From Clostridia bacterium (GTDB lineage Bacteria > Bacillota > Clostridia > Christensenellales > UBA1242): 64,000 nt of DNA. Under the pieces are notes generated by a model that worked only from the letters and a program-made list of their open reading frames with translations, had not been told where the DNA came from and did not search any database. The stretch lies in the NCBI GenBank assembly GCA_023228225.1, contig JALOBO010000003.1, positions 1-64,000 on the forward strand. The letters run 5' to 3'. Position 1 is the first letter of the stretch. Each line of letters starts with the position of its first letter. A program made the translations under genes and the position numbers. This document shows positions 1 to 7,490 of the stretch, in pieces.

Positions 1-1631
1 GGCATTTTAATATCAATGAATTGCATTAATTCGCCGATAGCATTATCAAGTTTTATACGTTTTGGTTGTCCTTTTTCAAAACCTTCAACAATCGTTTTTT
101 GTAAACCTGAGAAATTGTAATCAACACCGGCAACAAGATTTGCAACTTGTTTCGATGTAGTTGTTCCCATACCTTGGTATCCTAACATTAAAATTAATTT
201 TTGTAAAGGTAATTCCTTAGTATTTTCAATTTCTGAGAAAAGATTATCAACGATTTTGCCGTCAGTAACAATTCCTTTAGAAATTAATGTTTGTTTGTTG
301 AATTTTGTTGGATTTAATAAATCAATTGCTTCAGTAAAACCTGAGTTAAAAATATCTTCAATCATTGAACCCCCAACTCCAAATAAATCAAGCATTGCAA
401 CACCTTGAGAAAACATTGCCTTTTTGATTCCAGAGCAATCAGAGTTTTTACACATTAAATGTACATCTTCAATTACAAGTTTTGATTTGCAATGTGGGCA
501 ATGTGTTGGTGCATTAAATTTTGATTCATCACCAGGTGCGGTTACAGCAACAACTTGAGGAATAATATCTCCAGCTTTAACGATTGTACAAATTGCGCCA
601 GGGAAAACTTTATTTTTAATTACGAATCCGTAATTGTAAAGTGAAGCACGTTTAACAATTGTACCGTCTAAATCGACAGGTTCAAATATACCGACTGGAA
701 TCATTTCCCCAGTTTTTCCGAAATTCCATTGCAATGTTTCATTTGGAGTTGAGACGTCTTTTGGAGCAAATTTAATTGCAATCGCCCAGTTAGGATCGTG
801 TGAGTTTTCGCCGAATTGTTCTCTATATTTTTCTGCAACTTTGATAACGAAACCGTCAAGTAAAAATGGAGCACGATTTTCGCGATAATCCTTCATTTTA
901 TAAAAAGATTTTTCAAAGTCAGAATAATGAACCCAATATTTTTCTAATGGATATTGTTTATTGAATCCCCAATCTGTTAAGCAATCAATATTCATATATT
1001 CAACAATACCGTCATCATGTTTTTTGATTTCAACCGCCATGAATACGATATCTTTTAAACGAGATTTAGTTGCAGGTGTTACATCTTTTGCAAGAATTCC
1101 AGCAACAAGATTTCGCTCATTTGCAAATTCTGCAGCATATTTTTTATTGAATATTGCTCTTGGCATAACAATTTCGCCACGAATTTCAACAGTTGAAAGA
1201 CAAGGAATGGTTTTTGGTAATTGGTCGAATAATTTATCAGTAATATCACGACCTTTTGTTCCGTTTCCTCTGGAAAGAGCAAGATGAAGTTTTCCTTTTT
1301 TGTAAATGATATTACCGGCGTTCCCATCCAGTTTTGGAGTCCATTCAAAGTGTTCCTGTTTACCGACGATATGTTGTTTCATCCAATCAATTGCATTTGC
1401 AATTGGTGGTTGCCCTGTTAATTTATCAGTCTGATATTTTGATAACGATAACATCGGACTTATGTGTGGAAATTTTAAATTACGATCGTCAAAACCAACA
1501 ATTTCAATAACATTTGAACCTTCATTTTTCAATTCAAGTTCAAGACGGTCAAATTCAGCATCAGTTAAAATTGGTTCACCTTGATAGTATTTTTCTTTTG
1601 CGTTTAAGTATAATTTTTCTTTAGTATTCAT
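1..1631 (-). CDS. ligA: NAD-dependent DNA ligase, 3' end beyond window
   Basis: Seals nicks in duplex DNA using NAD+ as the adenylate donor, for phage replication and repair. I translated this frame directly; it stays open to the left window edge, giving about 543 residues. It starts with an Ia-like segment (LTDAEFDRL, residues 22-30). Nucleotidyltransferase motifs follow in the expected order: KLDG with the adenylated lysine near residue 100, EIRGEIVMP, LDGFVIKV and WAIAIKF. A four-cysteine zinc finger (CPHC, then CKNSDC) and helix-hairpin-helix sequence come next. Whether a BRCT domain exists cannot be seen. T4 itself uses an ATP ligase, so an NAD ligase is a difference from T4. A TAnnTTTG-type promoter box lies just upstream. 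Confidence 0.95.
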   Translation of the reverse strand, partial: MNTKEKLYLNAKEKYYQGEPILTDAEFDRLELELKNEGSNVIEIVGFDDRNLKFPHISPMLSLSKYQTDKLTGQPPIANAIDWMKQHIVGKQEHFEWTPKLDGNAGNIIYKKGKLHLALSRGNGTKGRDITDKLFDQLPKTIPCLSTVEIRGEIVMPRAIFNKKYAAEFANERNLVAGILAKDVTPATKSRLKDIVFMAVEIKKHDDGIVEYMNIDCLTDWGFNKQYPLEKYWVHYSDFEKSFYKMKDYRENRAPFLLDGFVIKVAEKYREQFGENSHDPNWAIAIKFAPKDVSTPNETLQWNFGKTGEMIPVGIFEPVDLDGTIVKRASLYNYGFVIKNKVFPGAICTIVKAGDIIPQVVAVTAPGDESKFNAPTHCPHCKSKLVIEDVHLMCKNSDCSGIKKAMFSQGVAMLDLFGVGGSMIEDIFNSGFTEAIDLLNPTKFNKQTLISKGIVTDGKIVDNLFSEIENTKELPLQKLILMLGYQGMGTTTSKQVANLVAGVDYNFSGLQKTIVEGFEKGQPKRIKLDNAIGELMQFIDIKM

Positions 1632-1663
1632 ATGTTTAAATTTTAAATTATCAATTGTTAAAA

Positions 1664-1698
1664 ATCAAATATACAACATTTTGTATGCAGTAGCAATG
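1664..1698 (-). promoter_or_regulatory. Candidate Bacteroidota-type promoter of ligase; left copy of repeat
   Basis: On the minus strand this reads TTG, 20 bases, then TATATTTG (1666-1673), matching the TAnnTTTG -7 box and TTG-type -33 box known from Bacteroidota housekeeping promoters. It lies about 35 bases before the ligase start. Bases 1673-1698 are also an imperfect copy of 2548-2573, so the homing-endonuclease gene sits between two related sequences. The promoter role is inferred from the match only. Confidence 0.45.
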
Positions 1699-1708
1699 GT
1701 TTTACATA

Positions 1709-2479
1709 TTATTTTTCATATATCTCAAAAATAAATTTAAAACCTTGAATTAAACATGCATCCTCTTTTGCTATGTTTTTTTCTTTATGCAATTCATATG
1801 TGTATTTACTTTTAACTTCTACTATTGTATTTGTTGATTTGATGTAAAAATCTGGAAAGTATCGTCTTTCCTTACCATTGTATTTGTAATAAATTTTAAA
1901 TTCGATATCTTTTCCTATAATGATATCGTTTTCATCATAATCAAGTAATAACCTAGATAAAATTTGTGGTTCATAGCCTTGTAGTTTTACAATTCTACCA
2001 GATGGCATTTCAAAATCTTTATATGTAAAACATTGTTTTAGCCATAACTTTGAATATGAATCTGTTTTCCATTTTGCAATCATTAAATCTGACCGCCATT
2101 CTTTCATTTCTGTTGTGTTTAAACTTTCCTTTATTTTGATTGAAATTTCAACTTTTTTTACAGGGTCAGCCCACATTTTTATACTGTTTGCTGTTATTTT
2201 ATTTCGTGTTTCATCTGATGAATTAAAAGTATTTTGCCACGAATCAATAACTTTTTCTTTATGCCCAGGTTTACGCCATAATTCTTTTGTTGTTTCTGCA
2301 CACTTATTTTTGTATTCGGCGGAATGCACAGTTGCGAAATATGCATTTCGATACTCTTCGCTCTCCCATCTTTTTTTATTGCGTAAAATTGATGCGCATC
2401 TTCTAGAACAACATATTTGATTTCTTGTTTGCGTGAATATGCATTTGCAGTATTCACATATTTTTTCTTTGTTATGCAT
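1709..2479 (-). CDS. Free-standing homing endonuclease with NUMOD3-like repeats and PD-(D/E)XK-like core
   Basis: Probably a selfish DNA endonuclease that copies itself into related genomes. The N-terminus is a cysteine finger (CEYC, then CCSRRC, residues about 9-27). The middle carries repeated NUMOD3-like DNA-binding segments, seen as HSAEYKNKCAETTKELW, SSDETRNKITANSIKMW and a third weaker copy. The C-terminus has PDFYI, then EVKSKY, fitting a PD-(D/E)XK or Vsr-like catalytic core. It stands alone between the ligase and a tagged-protein operon. Imperfect direct repeats lie on both sides (1664-1698 and 2525-2573). No intron or split gene is visible here. The exact nuclease subfamily is uncertain. 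Confidence 0.75.
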   Translation of the reverse strand: MHNKEKICEYCKCIFTQTRNQICCSRRCASILRNKKRWESEEYRNAYFATVHSAEYKNKCAETTKELWRKPGHKEKVIDSWQNTFNSSDETRNKITANSIKMWADPVKKVEISIKIKESLNTTEMKEWRSDLMIAKWKTDSYSKLWLKQCFTYKDFEMPSGRIVKLQGYEPQILSRLLLDYDENDIIIGKDIEFKIYYKYNGKERRYFPDFYIKSTNTIVEVKSKYTYELHKEKNIAKEDACLIQGFKFIFEIYEK

Positions 2480-2493
2480 ACTTTGTTTTAGAT

Positions 2494-2502
2494 TATATAT
2501 TT
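2494..2502 (-). promoter_or_regulatory. Variant of the phage promoter-like element
   Basis: The coding-strand sequence AAATATATA lies 15 bases before the homing-endonuclease start. It differs from the GAATATATA element seen elsewhere in the window at its first base. Confidence 0.3.
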
Positions 2503-2524
2503 AAGTCTGCATTCAAAGATTAAT

Positions 2525-2573
2525 CAAATATATGCAATGCATTAGTTACAACATTTATGATGCATTAGCAATA
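2525..2573 (-). repeat. Right copy of imperfect direct repeat flanking the homing endonuclease, with TAnnTTTG box
   Basis: Bases 2548-2573 match 1673-1698 at about 21 of 26 positions. Both copies are accompanied by CAAATATA on the plus strand (2525-2532 here), which is TATATTTG on the coding strand. The arrangement suggests the nuclease gene arrived by insertion or recombination that duplicated a promoter region. Confidence 0.5.
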
Positions 2574-2650
2574 GATTATGCATTTATTTTCAATTTCGGA
2601 TATAATTTTATTTTTATTATATACACAAAATGACTTTAGTTTCACATAAA

Positions 2651-2674
2651 AAAACCTGCAAATTAGCAGGTTTT
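2651..2674 (-). terminator. Rho-independent terminator of the AEP/tagged-protein operon
   Basis: A perfect 9-bp stem (AAAACCTGC and GCAGGTTTT) with a 6-base loop is followed on the minus strand by a T run. It begins a few bases after the stop codon of the 120-residue gene. Confidence 0.85.
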
Positions 2675-2678
2675 GATT

Positions 2679-3041
2679 TTAGTTATTATATTTTGCATTT
2701 ACTTTTTTCAAATGTTCGTCCCGCATTGTAATCATATTGCTGTCCAGCGTAAATAATTTTTCCCATGCGTCTGATAGTTTTTCTCCAAGTTTGTTCATTT
2801 CATGGTCAGTAGAAGGATCGTTACCATCTGTTAAAAAAATTGCAGCAAGTTCTTTATTTGTATCGCTATTTGCCGCAAGCGCTGTTACTCTTCCCCATTG
2901 TTCTATTTCAAAAATACCGATATGATTATAATATTTTGATTTTCGAAAATCTTTCAAGATTTCTTTAATTGGTCGTACAGTTTTTATTTTGTTCGATGAT
3001 TCATTTATAAAGTCATCTAGACTAGGTATTCTTTTTTCCAT
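2679..3041 (-). CDS. Small tagged protein, candidate head-packaged protein
   Basis: I do not recognise the family. The 120-residue protein begins MEKRIPSLDDFINESS, the tag shared by many genes in this window; I-N-E followed by S fits the site type cut by T4 gp21 prohead protease. The body is soluble and mixed in charge, without membrane segments or cysteines. It is the last gene of the long operon that starts with PEP mutase, 9 bases after the preceding stop, and is followed by a terminator. Packaging into the capsid is inferred only from the tag. Confidence 0.75.
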   Translation of the reverse strand: MEKRIPSLDDFINESSNKIKTVRPIKEILKDFRKSKYYNHIGIFEIEQWGRVTALAANSDTNKELAAIFLTDGNDPSTDHEMNKLGEKLSDAWEKLFTLDSNMITMRDEHLKKVNAKYNN

Positions 3042-3050
3042 TTAAGTATT

Positions 3051-3872
3051 TTATTTTATAGAGTACAATGTAAATCTAAATCTACCAGTTTGTTTTTGAA
3101 ACGCGCGTACTGGTACTTCAGCACCTCGTCTACTTGAATATGCAACAAAATCTTTATACGTTGCAGGTATAAGAGCAACTATTTCAACTTCGTTAGTAAT
3201 TAATTTATGCGTTTGGTCATCTACTATTTTGAATTTATCACCGACTTTAAATCCTTCTGCAGACCATAACATCATTGACCCACCGTTTGTTGCGCCAAGT
3301 ACACCATTTGGATAGTCATATATTGACCAACCGTGGCCCGTCTTTCCAGTTGCTGGTGCAATTTCGCCGGCTTTTATCACGTATAGCGTTTGAAGTCCTT
3401 CTTTATCTTTAACAAATTTAGAAATTTGTTCTTCGTATGTTTTGAATAAGAAATTCAGTAATTCAATAAAACCTGCAACTTTATCATCAGCTTCTATGCA
3501 ATACTGAAGTTGTTGTGATTTCTTAATATTAAAATACAATGTATTCATATTTACAGAAGCAGACATATCAAATTTATTATCGTATGTTGAAATAGTAACT
3601 CTGGCGTCATGTGAGCCATTCACATTTAAAACTAGTTCTGCGTTATTTGTATTTGTGTTTTCGATAAATGTAAAAAATCTTGATACGTCACCCCAATATT
3701 CCATATCTTTGAACGTAAAATTTGCATCCTTTATTTTATACGACCATGATTTTAATGCCTTCACGCTATTTGCATTTGCATTATACTGCTTAATGTTAGC
3801 AGGCGATAAATCTTTCTTTTCATTTATTGATTCAAATAAGAATTCATCAAAATTAGGTATTCTGTTTTTCAT
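3051..3872 (-). CDS. Tagged protein of unknown function
   Basis: The 273-residue protein starts MKNRIPNFDEFLFES, the shared tag with L-F-E then S as a possible cleavage point. The body, rich in beta-type sequence, includes WGDVSRFFTFIENTN and a Gly-rich stretch around residues 170-200. A late segment (VGDKFKIVDDQTHKL) could be a small barrel. No catalytic motif is evident. It lies between two other tagged genes with gaps of about 10 bases, so co-transcription is likely. No function should be assigned beyond possible head packaging. Confidence 0.75.
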   Translation of the reverse strand: MKNRIPNFDEFLFESINEKKDLSPANIKQYNANANSVKALKSWSYKIKDANFTFKDMEYWGDVSRFFTFIENTNTNNAELVLNVNGSHDARVTISTYDNKFDMSASVNMNTLYFNIKKSQQLQYCIEADDKVAGFIELLNFLFKTYEEQISKFVKDKEGLQTLYVIKAGEIAPATGKTGHGWSIYDYPNGVLGATNGGSMMLWSAEGFKVGDKFKIVDDQTHKLITNEVEIVALIPATYKDFVAYSSRRGAEVPVRAFQKQTGRFRFTLYSIK

Positions 3873-3881
3873 TTTTGCCTT

Positions 3882-4316
3882 TTATTTTAAAAGTTTGTTT
3901 TTGTTTATTTTGTATCTTCCATCTTCGCCGTAAAAGAGCGCAGACACTAACACAAGAGGTGTTGATTCACCCCATTGCTCAAGAACATTTATAAATTCGT
4001 CAGGCTTCATGTTCATTGTATTACTACCTTCAGAAATACGTGCAAAATCATTTGCACTTGTACTTGGTACAGGCGCACCAATTCTAAAGTATGTTTCTAA
4101 TTTAAACGTTCTGTTATCAGATGTTGTAATTTCCAAATTGTACTCCTCTTCCGTATATACGCCGTTAACAGCAGTAACTGTTATCGCAGGTTTTATTTGA
4201 AATTTGTCTGCTGCTTTTGTAAATGAACCTGCCCACTTTAAATTGTCAGGATCTTCTAATGAATATTTTGCCTCGTTAATCAAAAAATCATTTAATGATG
4301 GTATTCTTTGTATCAT
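3882..4316 (-). CDS. Small tagged protein of unknown function
   Basis: The 144-residue protein starts MIQRIPSLNDFLINEAKYS, the shared tag with I-N-E then A as a predicted prohead-protease site. After the tag, the sequence contains a beta-rich stretch (YNLEITTSDNRTFKLETYF). Near the C-terminus, PDEFINVLEQWGEST resembles WG-containing stretches of the two neighbouring tagged proteins (WGRVTAL, WGDVSRF), hinting at distant relatedness. Spacing to its neighbours is 9 and 14 bases. I recognise no known domain. Confidence 0.72.
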   Translation of the reverse strand: MIQRIPSLNDFLINEAKYSLEDPDNLKWAGSFTKAADKFQIKPAITVTAVNGVYTEEEYNLEITTSDNRTFKLETYFRIGAPVPSTSANDFARISEGSNTMNMKPDEFINVLEQWGESTPLVLVSALFYGEDGRYKINKNKLLK

Positions 4317-4330
4317 GTTTACTTTATTTT

Positions 4331-5059
4331 TTATAAGTTTCTTGCGTTTCCGATAGCATCACCATATGCTTTTGTCATCGGTAATAATTTTTCAATAGGT
4401 AAGTCGATTTGTAATGCACCTACTATCATATTAGGGTCGATAATACATGCACCTAAAAATCTATGGTGACCGTCGATGATATAATTATCGCTACTTGTTA
4501 TGAAAAATGTTTTCTTGTAGAATTCTGCAGATTTGTCGGCGCCAAATTTTGCAATTCCTTCAATAGATTTATCGAAGTAAATTTGCTGTTGTATTGGTTT
4601 AAGATCACCAACTTTAACTTTTTTCATTTGAACTTTAATTTTGTCATCGCTTGCAGATCCATCATTCAAACCATTTTTAAGCCATTCATCTGCCATTTTA
4701 CCTTGCAACCCTTCTGGAAATGCATCTTCTGCTGATGCGTTATTTCCACGGAATGGTGCGTGAACGTCAACAAATCCTTTAGATAATCTGTATTGTAACA
4801 TCTTAACATCTGCGTCAGTAATAACTGGCATATCTTTTCTTTGAGTAAAACCAAGTTTTGCTAAATCTTGAGCGTATTTATAATTTTTATCAAAATCTGG
4901 AATTTCTTTATATGGATCCCATCCAATTGAATTTGCATATGCTAATGCAGATTTAAGTGTGGTGTGTACAAGTTCAAGTTTTCCAGCTTCTTGACCACCA
5001 GCTTCAAACATTTGTTGTTCAAAAATGTATTCATCTAATGTTGGTATTCTTTGCGCCAT
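4331..5059 (-). CDS. Tagged protein with ParB/sulfiredoxin-like domain
   Basis: The 242-residue protein starts MAQRIPTLDEYIFEQQMFEAGG; M-F-E then A is a possible cleavage site after the tag. The C-terminal half reads like the ParB N-terminal/sulfiredoxin fold: VKVGDLKPIQQQIYFDKS near residue 140, then NYIIDGHHRFLGACI near 195. DGHHR corresponds to the nucleotide-binding GxxR-type motif of that superfamily. Such proteins can be nucleases, NTP-dependent clamps or kinases, so the activity is open. It is not a plasmid partition protein in this context. It sits in the AEP operon right after the LicD-like gene. Confidence 0.7.
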   Translation of the reverse strand: MAQRIPTLDEYIFEQQMFEAGGQEAGKLELVHTTLKSALAYANSIGWDPYKEIPDFDKNYKYAQDLAKLGFTQRKDMPVITDADVKMLQYRLSKGFVDVHAPFRGNNASAEDAFPEGLQGKMADEWLKNGLNDGSASDDKIKVQMKKVKVGDLKPIQQQIYFDKSIEGIAKFGADKSAEFYKKTFFITSSDNYIIDGHHRFLGACIIDPNMIVGALQIDLPIEKLLPMTKAYGDAIGNARNL

Positions 5060-5074
5060 TGTTGTGTTATTATT

Positions 5075-5821
5075 TTAAAATTTATATTTGCCGTCTTTTA
5101 ACGAATATGTATATTTATGAGCATCGGCTCTGTTGATAAATTCGCATGTGTATTTGCCAAATCTGGATTGCGGCGTTTTCCAGCCTTCTCCATAAAAATA
5201 TTGAATGTATTCTGTTGTGCTAGATGGAACTGGTACATCGAATCCTTTGAACGATACTGTATTTATTTTATCAGCATGTTTTTGGTCATACGTCATAACT
5301 TCCCATCCTGGCCATCTTAAAATACGTTTGCCATCTTTAAATGGATATGAAACCATTAAATCACCAAACATACCTACAGTTGCACCGCCTGGACTTTTGA
5401 ATGTTATTTTATTTCCGTCTTTATCTAAATCTTCTAGCCAAACATAAAGCAATTCATGATAATCATCGTTCTCGTCAAACAATTTTTTAAATGATTGTTT
5501 TGAAGATGGTACTGCATAAAATGTTTTGTCTAAATCATCAAAAAAATCTTTATTTAATGTTTCGCCGAAAATTTGTAAATCTGTATCGTTGCGTATTAAA
5601 TCGCCATCTCTAATAATTCCAAGTAATGTACCAAAATCAGCCATGCACTTTACGCCATGTTTTTTGCAAATTGCAAGTTGTTTTTCTAAAAACTTGTATT
5701 TTGCTTCATTATACTTTTTATGAGTTTCGTCGTCAAGCTGTTTGTTTTTCTTTAACGTTGCTTCATACAAACGATCATAATCATTGCTGAATGCAACCCA
5801 TGTAGGTATTCTATTTAACAT
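5075..5821 (-). CDS. LicD-family phospho-transferase with N-terminal tag
   Basis: LicD and fukutin-type enzymes move phosphocholine or similar groups from a CDP/CMP-activated donor onto a glycan. The hallmark nucleotidyltransferase segment is at about residues 60-85: ADFGTLLGIIRDGD followed by NDTDLQIF, matching LicD GTLLGxxR...DxD. The 248-residue length suits a single-domain LicD. It begins MLNRIPTWVAF, a variant of the shared tag, and R-L-Y-E then A at residues 18-22 could be a cleavage site. It follows the metallophosphoesterase with an 11-base overlap, in the operon headed by AEP synthesis genes. The natural donor may be CMP-AEP and the enzyme may add AEP to a glycan; that is inference. 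Confidence 0.75.
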   Translation of the reverse strand: MLNRIPTWVAFSNDYDRLYEATLKKNKQLDDETHKKYNEAKYKFLEKQLAICKKHGVKCMADFGTLLGIIRDGDLIRNDTDLQIFGETLNKDFFDDLDKTFYAVPSSKQSFKKLFDENDDYHELLYVWLEDLDKDGNKITFKSPGGATVGMFGDLMVSYPFKDGKRILRWPGWEVMTYDQKHADKINTVSFKGFDVPVPSSTTEYIQYFYGEGWKTPQSRFGKYTCEFINRADAHKYTYSLKDGKYKF

Positions 5822-6320
5822 TTATAAACCTTTTTTTAAATTCTTCTAAAGTCGGCAGTGTCCAATTCCAATCCCATATACAAATTGGGAAATGCTTATC
5901 GAAATTGTAGTATTCTTTATATCTTCGTATTTTCGATATATCTTTTCCAATTGGATATACATGAAAATGCCCAAATATGTTATATTCACAATTTGGGTAA
6001 TCTTTTAAATCTATAGGTGTATGCGAATATGCAATGCCATCTAGTGTGTATGTTGTGTTATAAACTTCGTCAAATACTTCAAGATACTTTTCATTTTTTG
6101 CTGAATCGTGATTTCCTTTAACTAAAATCTTATATCCAGGTAATGATTTAATTGTTTCTTTAACGTTGTCGAATTTACCTGCATGAACATCACCACAATG
6201 AATAACGATATCATTATTTGTTACTGAAGATTGCCATCCACTTATCTGTAAATTTGAATAATTTTCAGTTAAATATGCTGTTCCATTAAAGTGTGTGTCT
6301 GATGTTACGAATACGCTCAT
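5811..6320 (-). CDS. Calcineurin-like metallophosphoesterase
   Basis: Predicted metal-dependent phosphoesterase. The motifs are in order: SDTHF (D-x-H), HCGDVH (GD), VKGNHDS (GNHD), YSHTP and GHFH. These supply the two-metal site of the family. Substrate unknown: a nucleotide, a phospholipid or an AEP ester are all possible. I chose the start at 6320 (MSVFVTSDTH) rather than the longer frame from 6362, because a GAATATATA element lies at 6347-6355, 27 bases upstream, and the extra residues do not resemble the family. The last residues, LPTLEEFKKRFINVK, resemble the tag found at other N-termini. Confidence 0.85.
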   Translation of the reverse strand: MSVFVTSDTHFNGTAYLTENYSNLQISGWQSSVTNNDIVIHCGDVHAGKFDNVKETIKSLPGYKILVKGNHDSAKNEKYLEVFDEVYNTTYTLDGIAYSHTPIDLKDYPNCEYNIFGHFHVYPIGKDISKIRRYKEYYNFDKHFPICIWDWNWTLPTLEEFKKRFINVK

Positions 6321-6346
6321 ATTAAATATATTTACAGTTATTGTAA

Positions 6347-6355
6347 TATATATTC
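6347..6355 (-). promoter_or_regulatory. Candidate phage promoter element GAATATATA
   Basis: Exact copy of the recurring element, 27 bases before the preferred start of the metallophosphoesterase gene. It could drive the distal part of the AEP operon (phosphoesterase, LicD-like and tagged genes) on its own. Confidence 0.5.
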
Positions 6356-6372
6356 GTAACATTTATATGATT

Positions 6373-6717
6373 TTACATGCAATGTGCTCTATATTCTTCT
6401 ATTATAATTTGACCATGGCAATAGTACTTGCCGCTTGTTGGATTTTTCGGCATGCACCAGCATCCTAAAACTTTTCCTTCTAGTGTATGTAATTGTGATA
6501 AAAGGTATTCGTTAGACAATAAGTATTCTCTATATTTTTCAATTGCTTCATCAACATTAGCAACTTTATATTTTGCTAATGTCCCTTCTTTATGCGAATA
6601 CGGATTTCCCCATATTCCAACATCTCCGCATTTCAAACAACGGCCTCTTCCGATGTATACATCATAATCCGAATACCGTAAATTTATTACAGTTGGTTCG
6701 CTATTCTTGAACAGCAT
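6373..6717 (-). CDS. DUF4326-family protein
   Basis: A small protein of the DUF4326 type. Family features are IGRGRCLKCGDVGIWGNPY near the N-terminus, a middle helix (AIEKYREYLLS) and the C-terminal GKVLGCWCMP followed by YYCHGQIIIE, which in this family gives GCWC...CHG. DUF4326 proteins are common in phages. Their biochemical role is not established. The frame opens at 6741, but the methionine at 6717 gives a shorter overlap with the upstream gene and keeps all conserved residues. It is within the AEP operon, so a role there is possible but unproven. Confidence 0.8.
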   Translation of the reverse strand: MLFKNSEPTVINLRYSDYDVYIGRGRCLKCGDVGIWGNPYSHKEGTLAKYKVANVDEAIEKYREYLLSNEYLLSQLHTLEGKVLGCWCMPKNPTSGKYYCHGQIIIEEYRAHCM

Positions 6718-7456
6718 TATTAATTTCTTCTTGAGAAACATCTTTGATTTTTTTTGTAATATCGCGAATCACTGCGCATTTTTCGTAATCTTCCAATTCA
6801 GAAAAATATGTCATCATGTCAGATAATGTTTTTTTGACTTTACCTGGCATAAATTTTATTACAACATCGCTATCTTCAAATAAAACAAGTTTGTTTATAT
6901 CAATTCTTTTTCTATCCTTAATAGCATCAAACGCTCTTGTATAAAACGTTGTTATGAACTCTGCTTCATTATCATCAATATCGCCTTCTTTATCTGGGTC
7001 AAACTGATATACAGTTTTTTCAGATTTAGTTGATTTGATTTTTTCTTTTAATTTATTCGATACTTTTTCAAATTCTTCTTGCGCATCAACATCATCATTC
7101 ATAACTTGTTTATATAAGTATAATGCATTTTTTATTGACTTTATTATACCTGCCTCCAGTTCTGGAATATCATATTTTCCATTTTCCGCAGTTGCAATTG
7201 GTGAGCCTTCGGGTAATTCACGGGCAGACATAATCAAAATGTTTCCGAAAACAGCAAATCTGAAGTACAAACTTCCAACAGAATTTAATTCACGTTCTTT
7301 TGACATATCAGTTGCAATAATAAAAGTGCCCATGTCAGCAAACTTAATCGAATCTTCATCAGTTTCAAGTGAATTGGCAACACCTTTTATTGTGTACCGT
7401 TCGTTGTGCGGGTGCTCAACATTAAGATATCCATCTACCGTTATTTTTACAGCCAT
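6701..7456 (-). CDS. Unknown protein with C-terminal UVR-like helical hairpin
   Basis: The 251-residue protein is not recognised overall. The N-terminal half is beta-rich (MAVKITVDGYLNVEH, then SLYFRFAVFGNILIMSA). The middle is a charged helical stretch. The C-terminus contains LEDYEKCAVIRDITKKIKD (about 224-242), which fits the UVR motif found in UvrB, McsA and ClpC. UVR hairpins mediate protein contacts, so it may be an adaptor. It lies 34 bases after the AEP transaminase gene and overlaps the DUF4326 gene, indicating co-transcription and probable translational coupling. Confidence 0.65.
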   Translation of the reverse strand: MAVKITVDGYLNVEHPHNERYTIKGVANSLETDEDSIKFADMGTFIIATDMSKERELNSVGSLYFRFAVFGNILIMSARELPEGSPIATAENGKYDIPELEAGIIKSIKNALYLYKQVMNDDVDAQEEFEKVSNKLKEKIKSTKSEKTVYQFDPDKEGDIDDNEAEFITTFYTRAFDAIKDRKRIDINKLVLFEDSDVVIKFMPGKVKKTLSDMMTYFSELEDYEKCAVIRDITKKIKDVSQEEINNAVQE

Positions 7457-7490
7457 ATATTATTTTTGTTTATTTTTATATTCAGAAGTA

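Noticed and set aside
4331..5059. Plasmid partition system (ParB)
   Set aside because: No ParA partner, no repeats resembling parS, and only the N-terminal-type domain is present.
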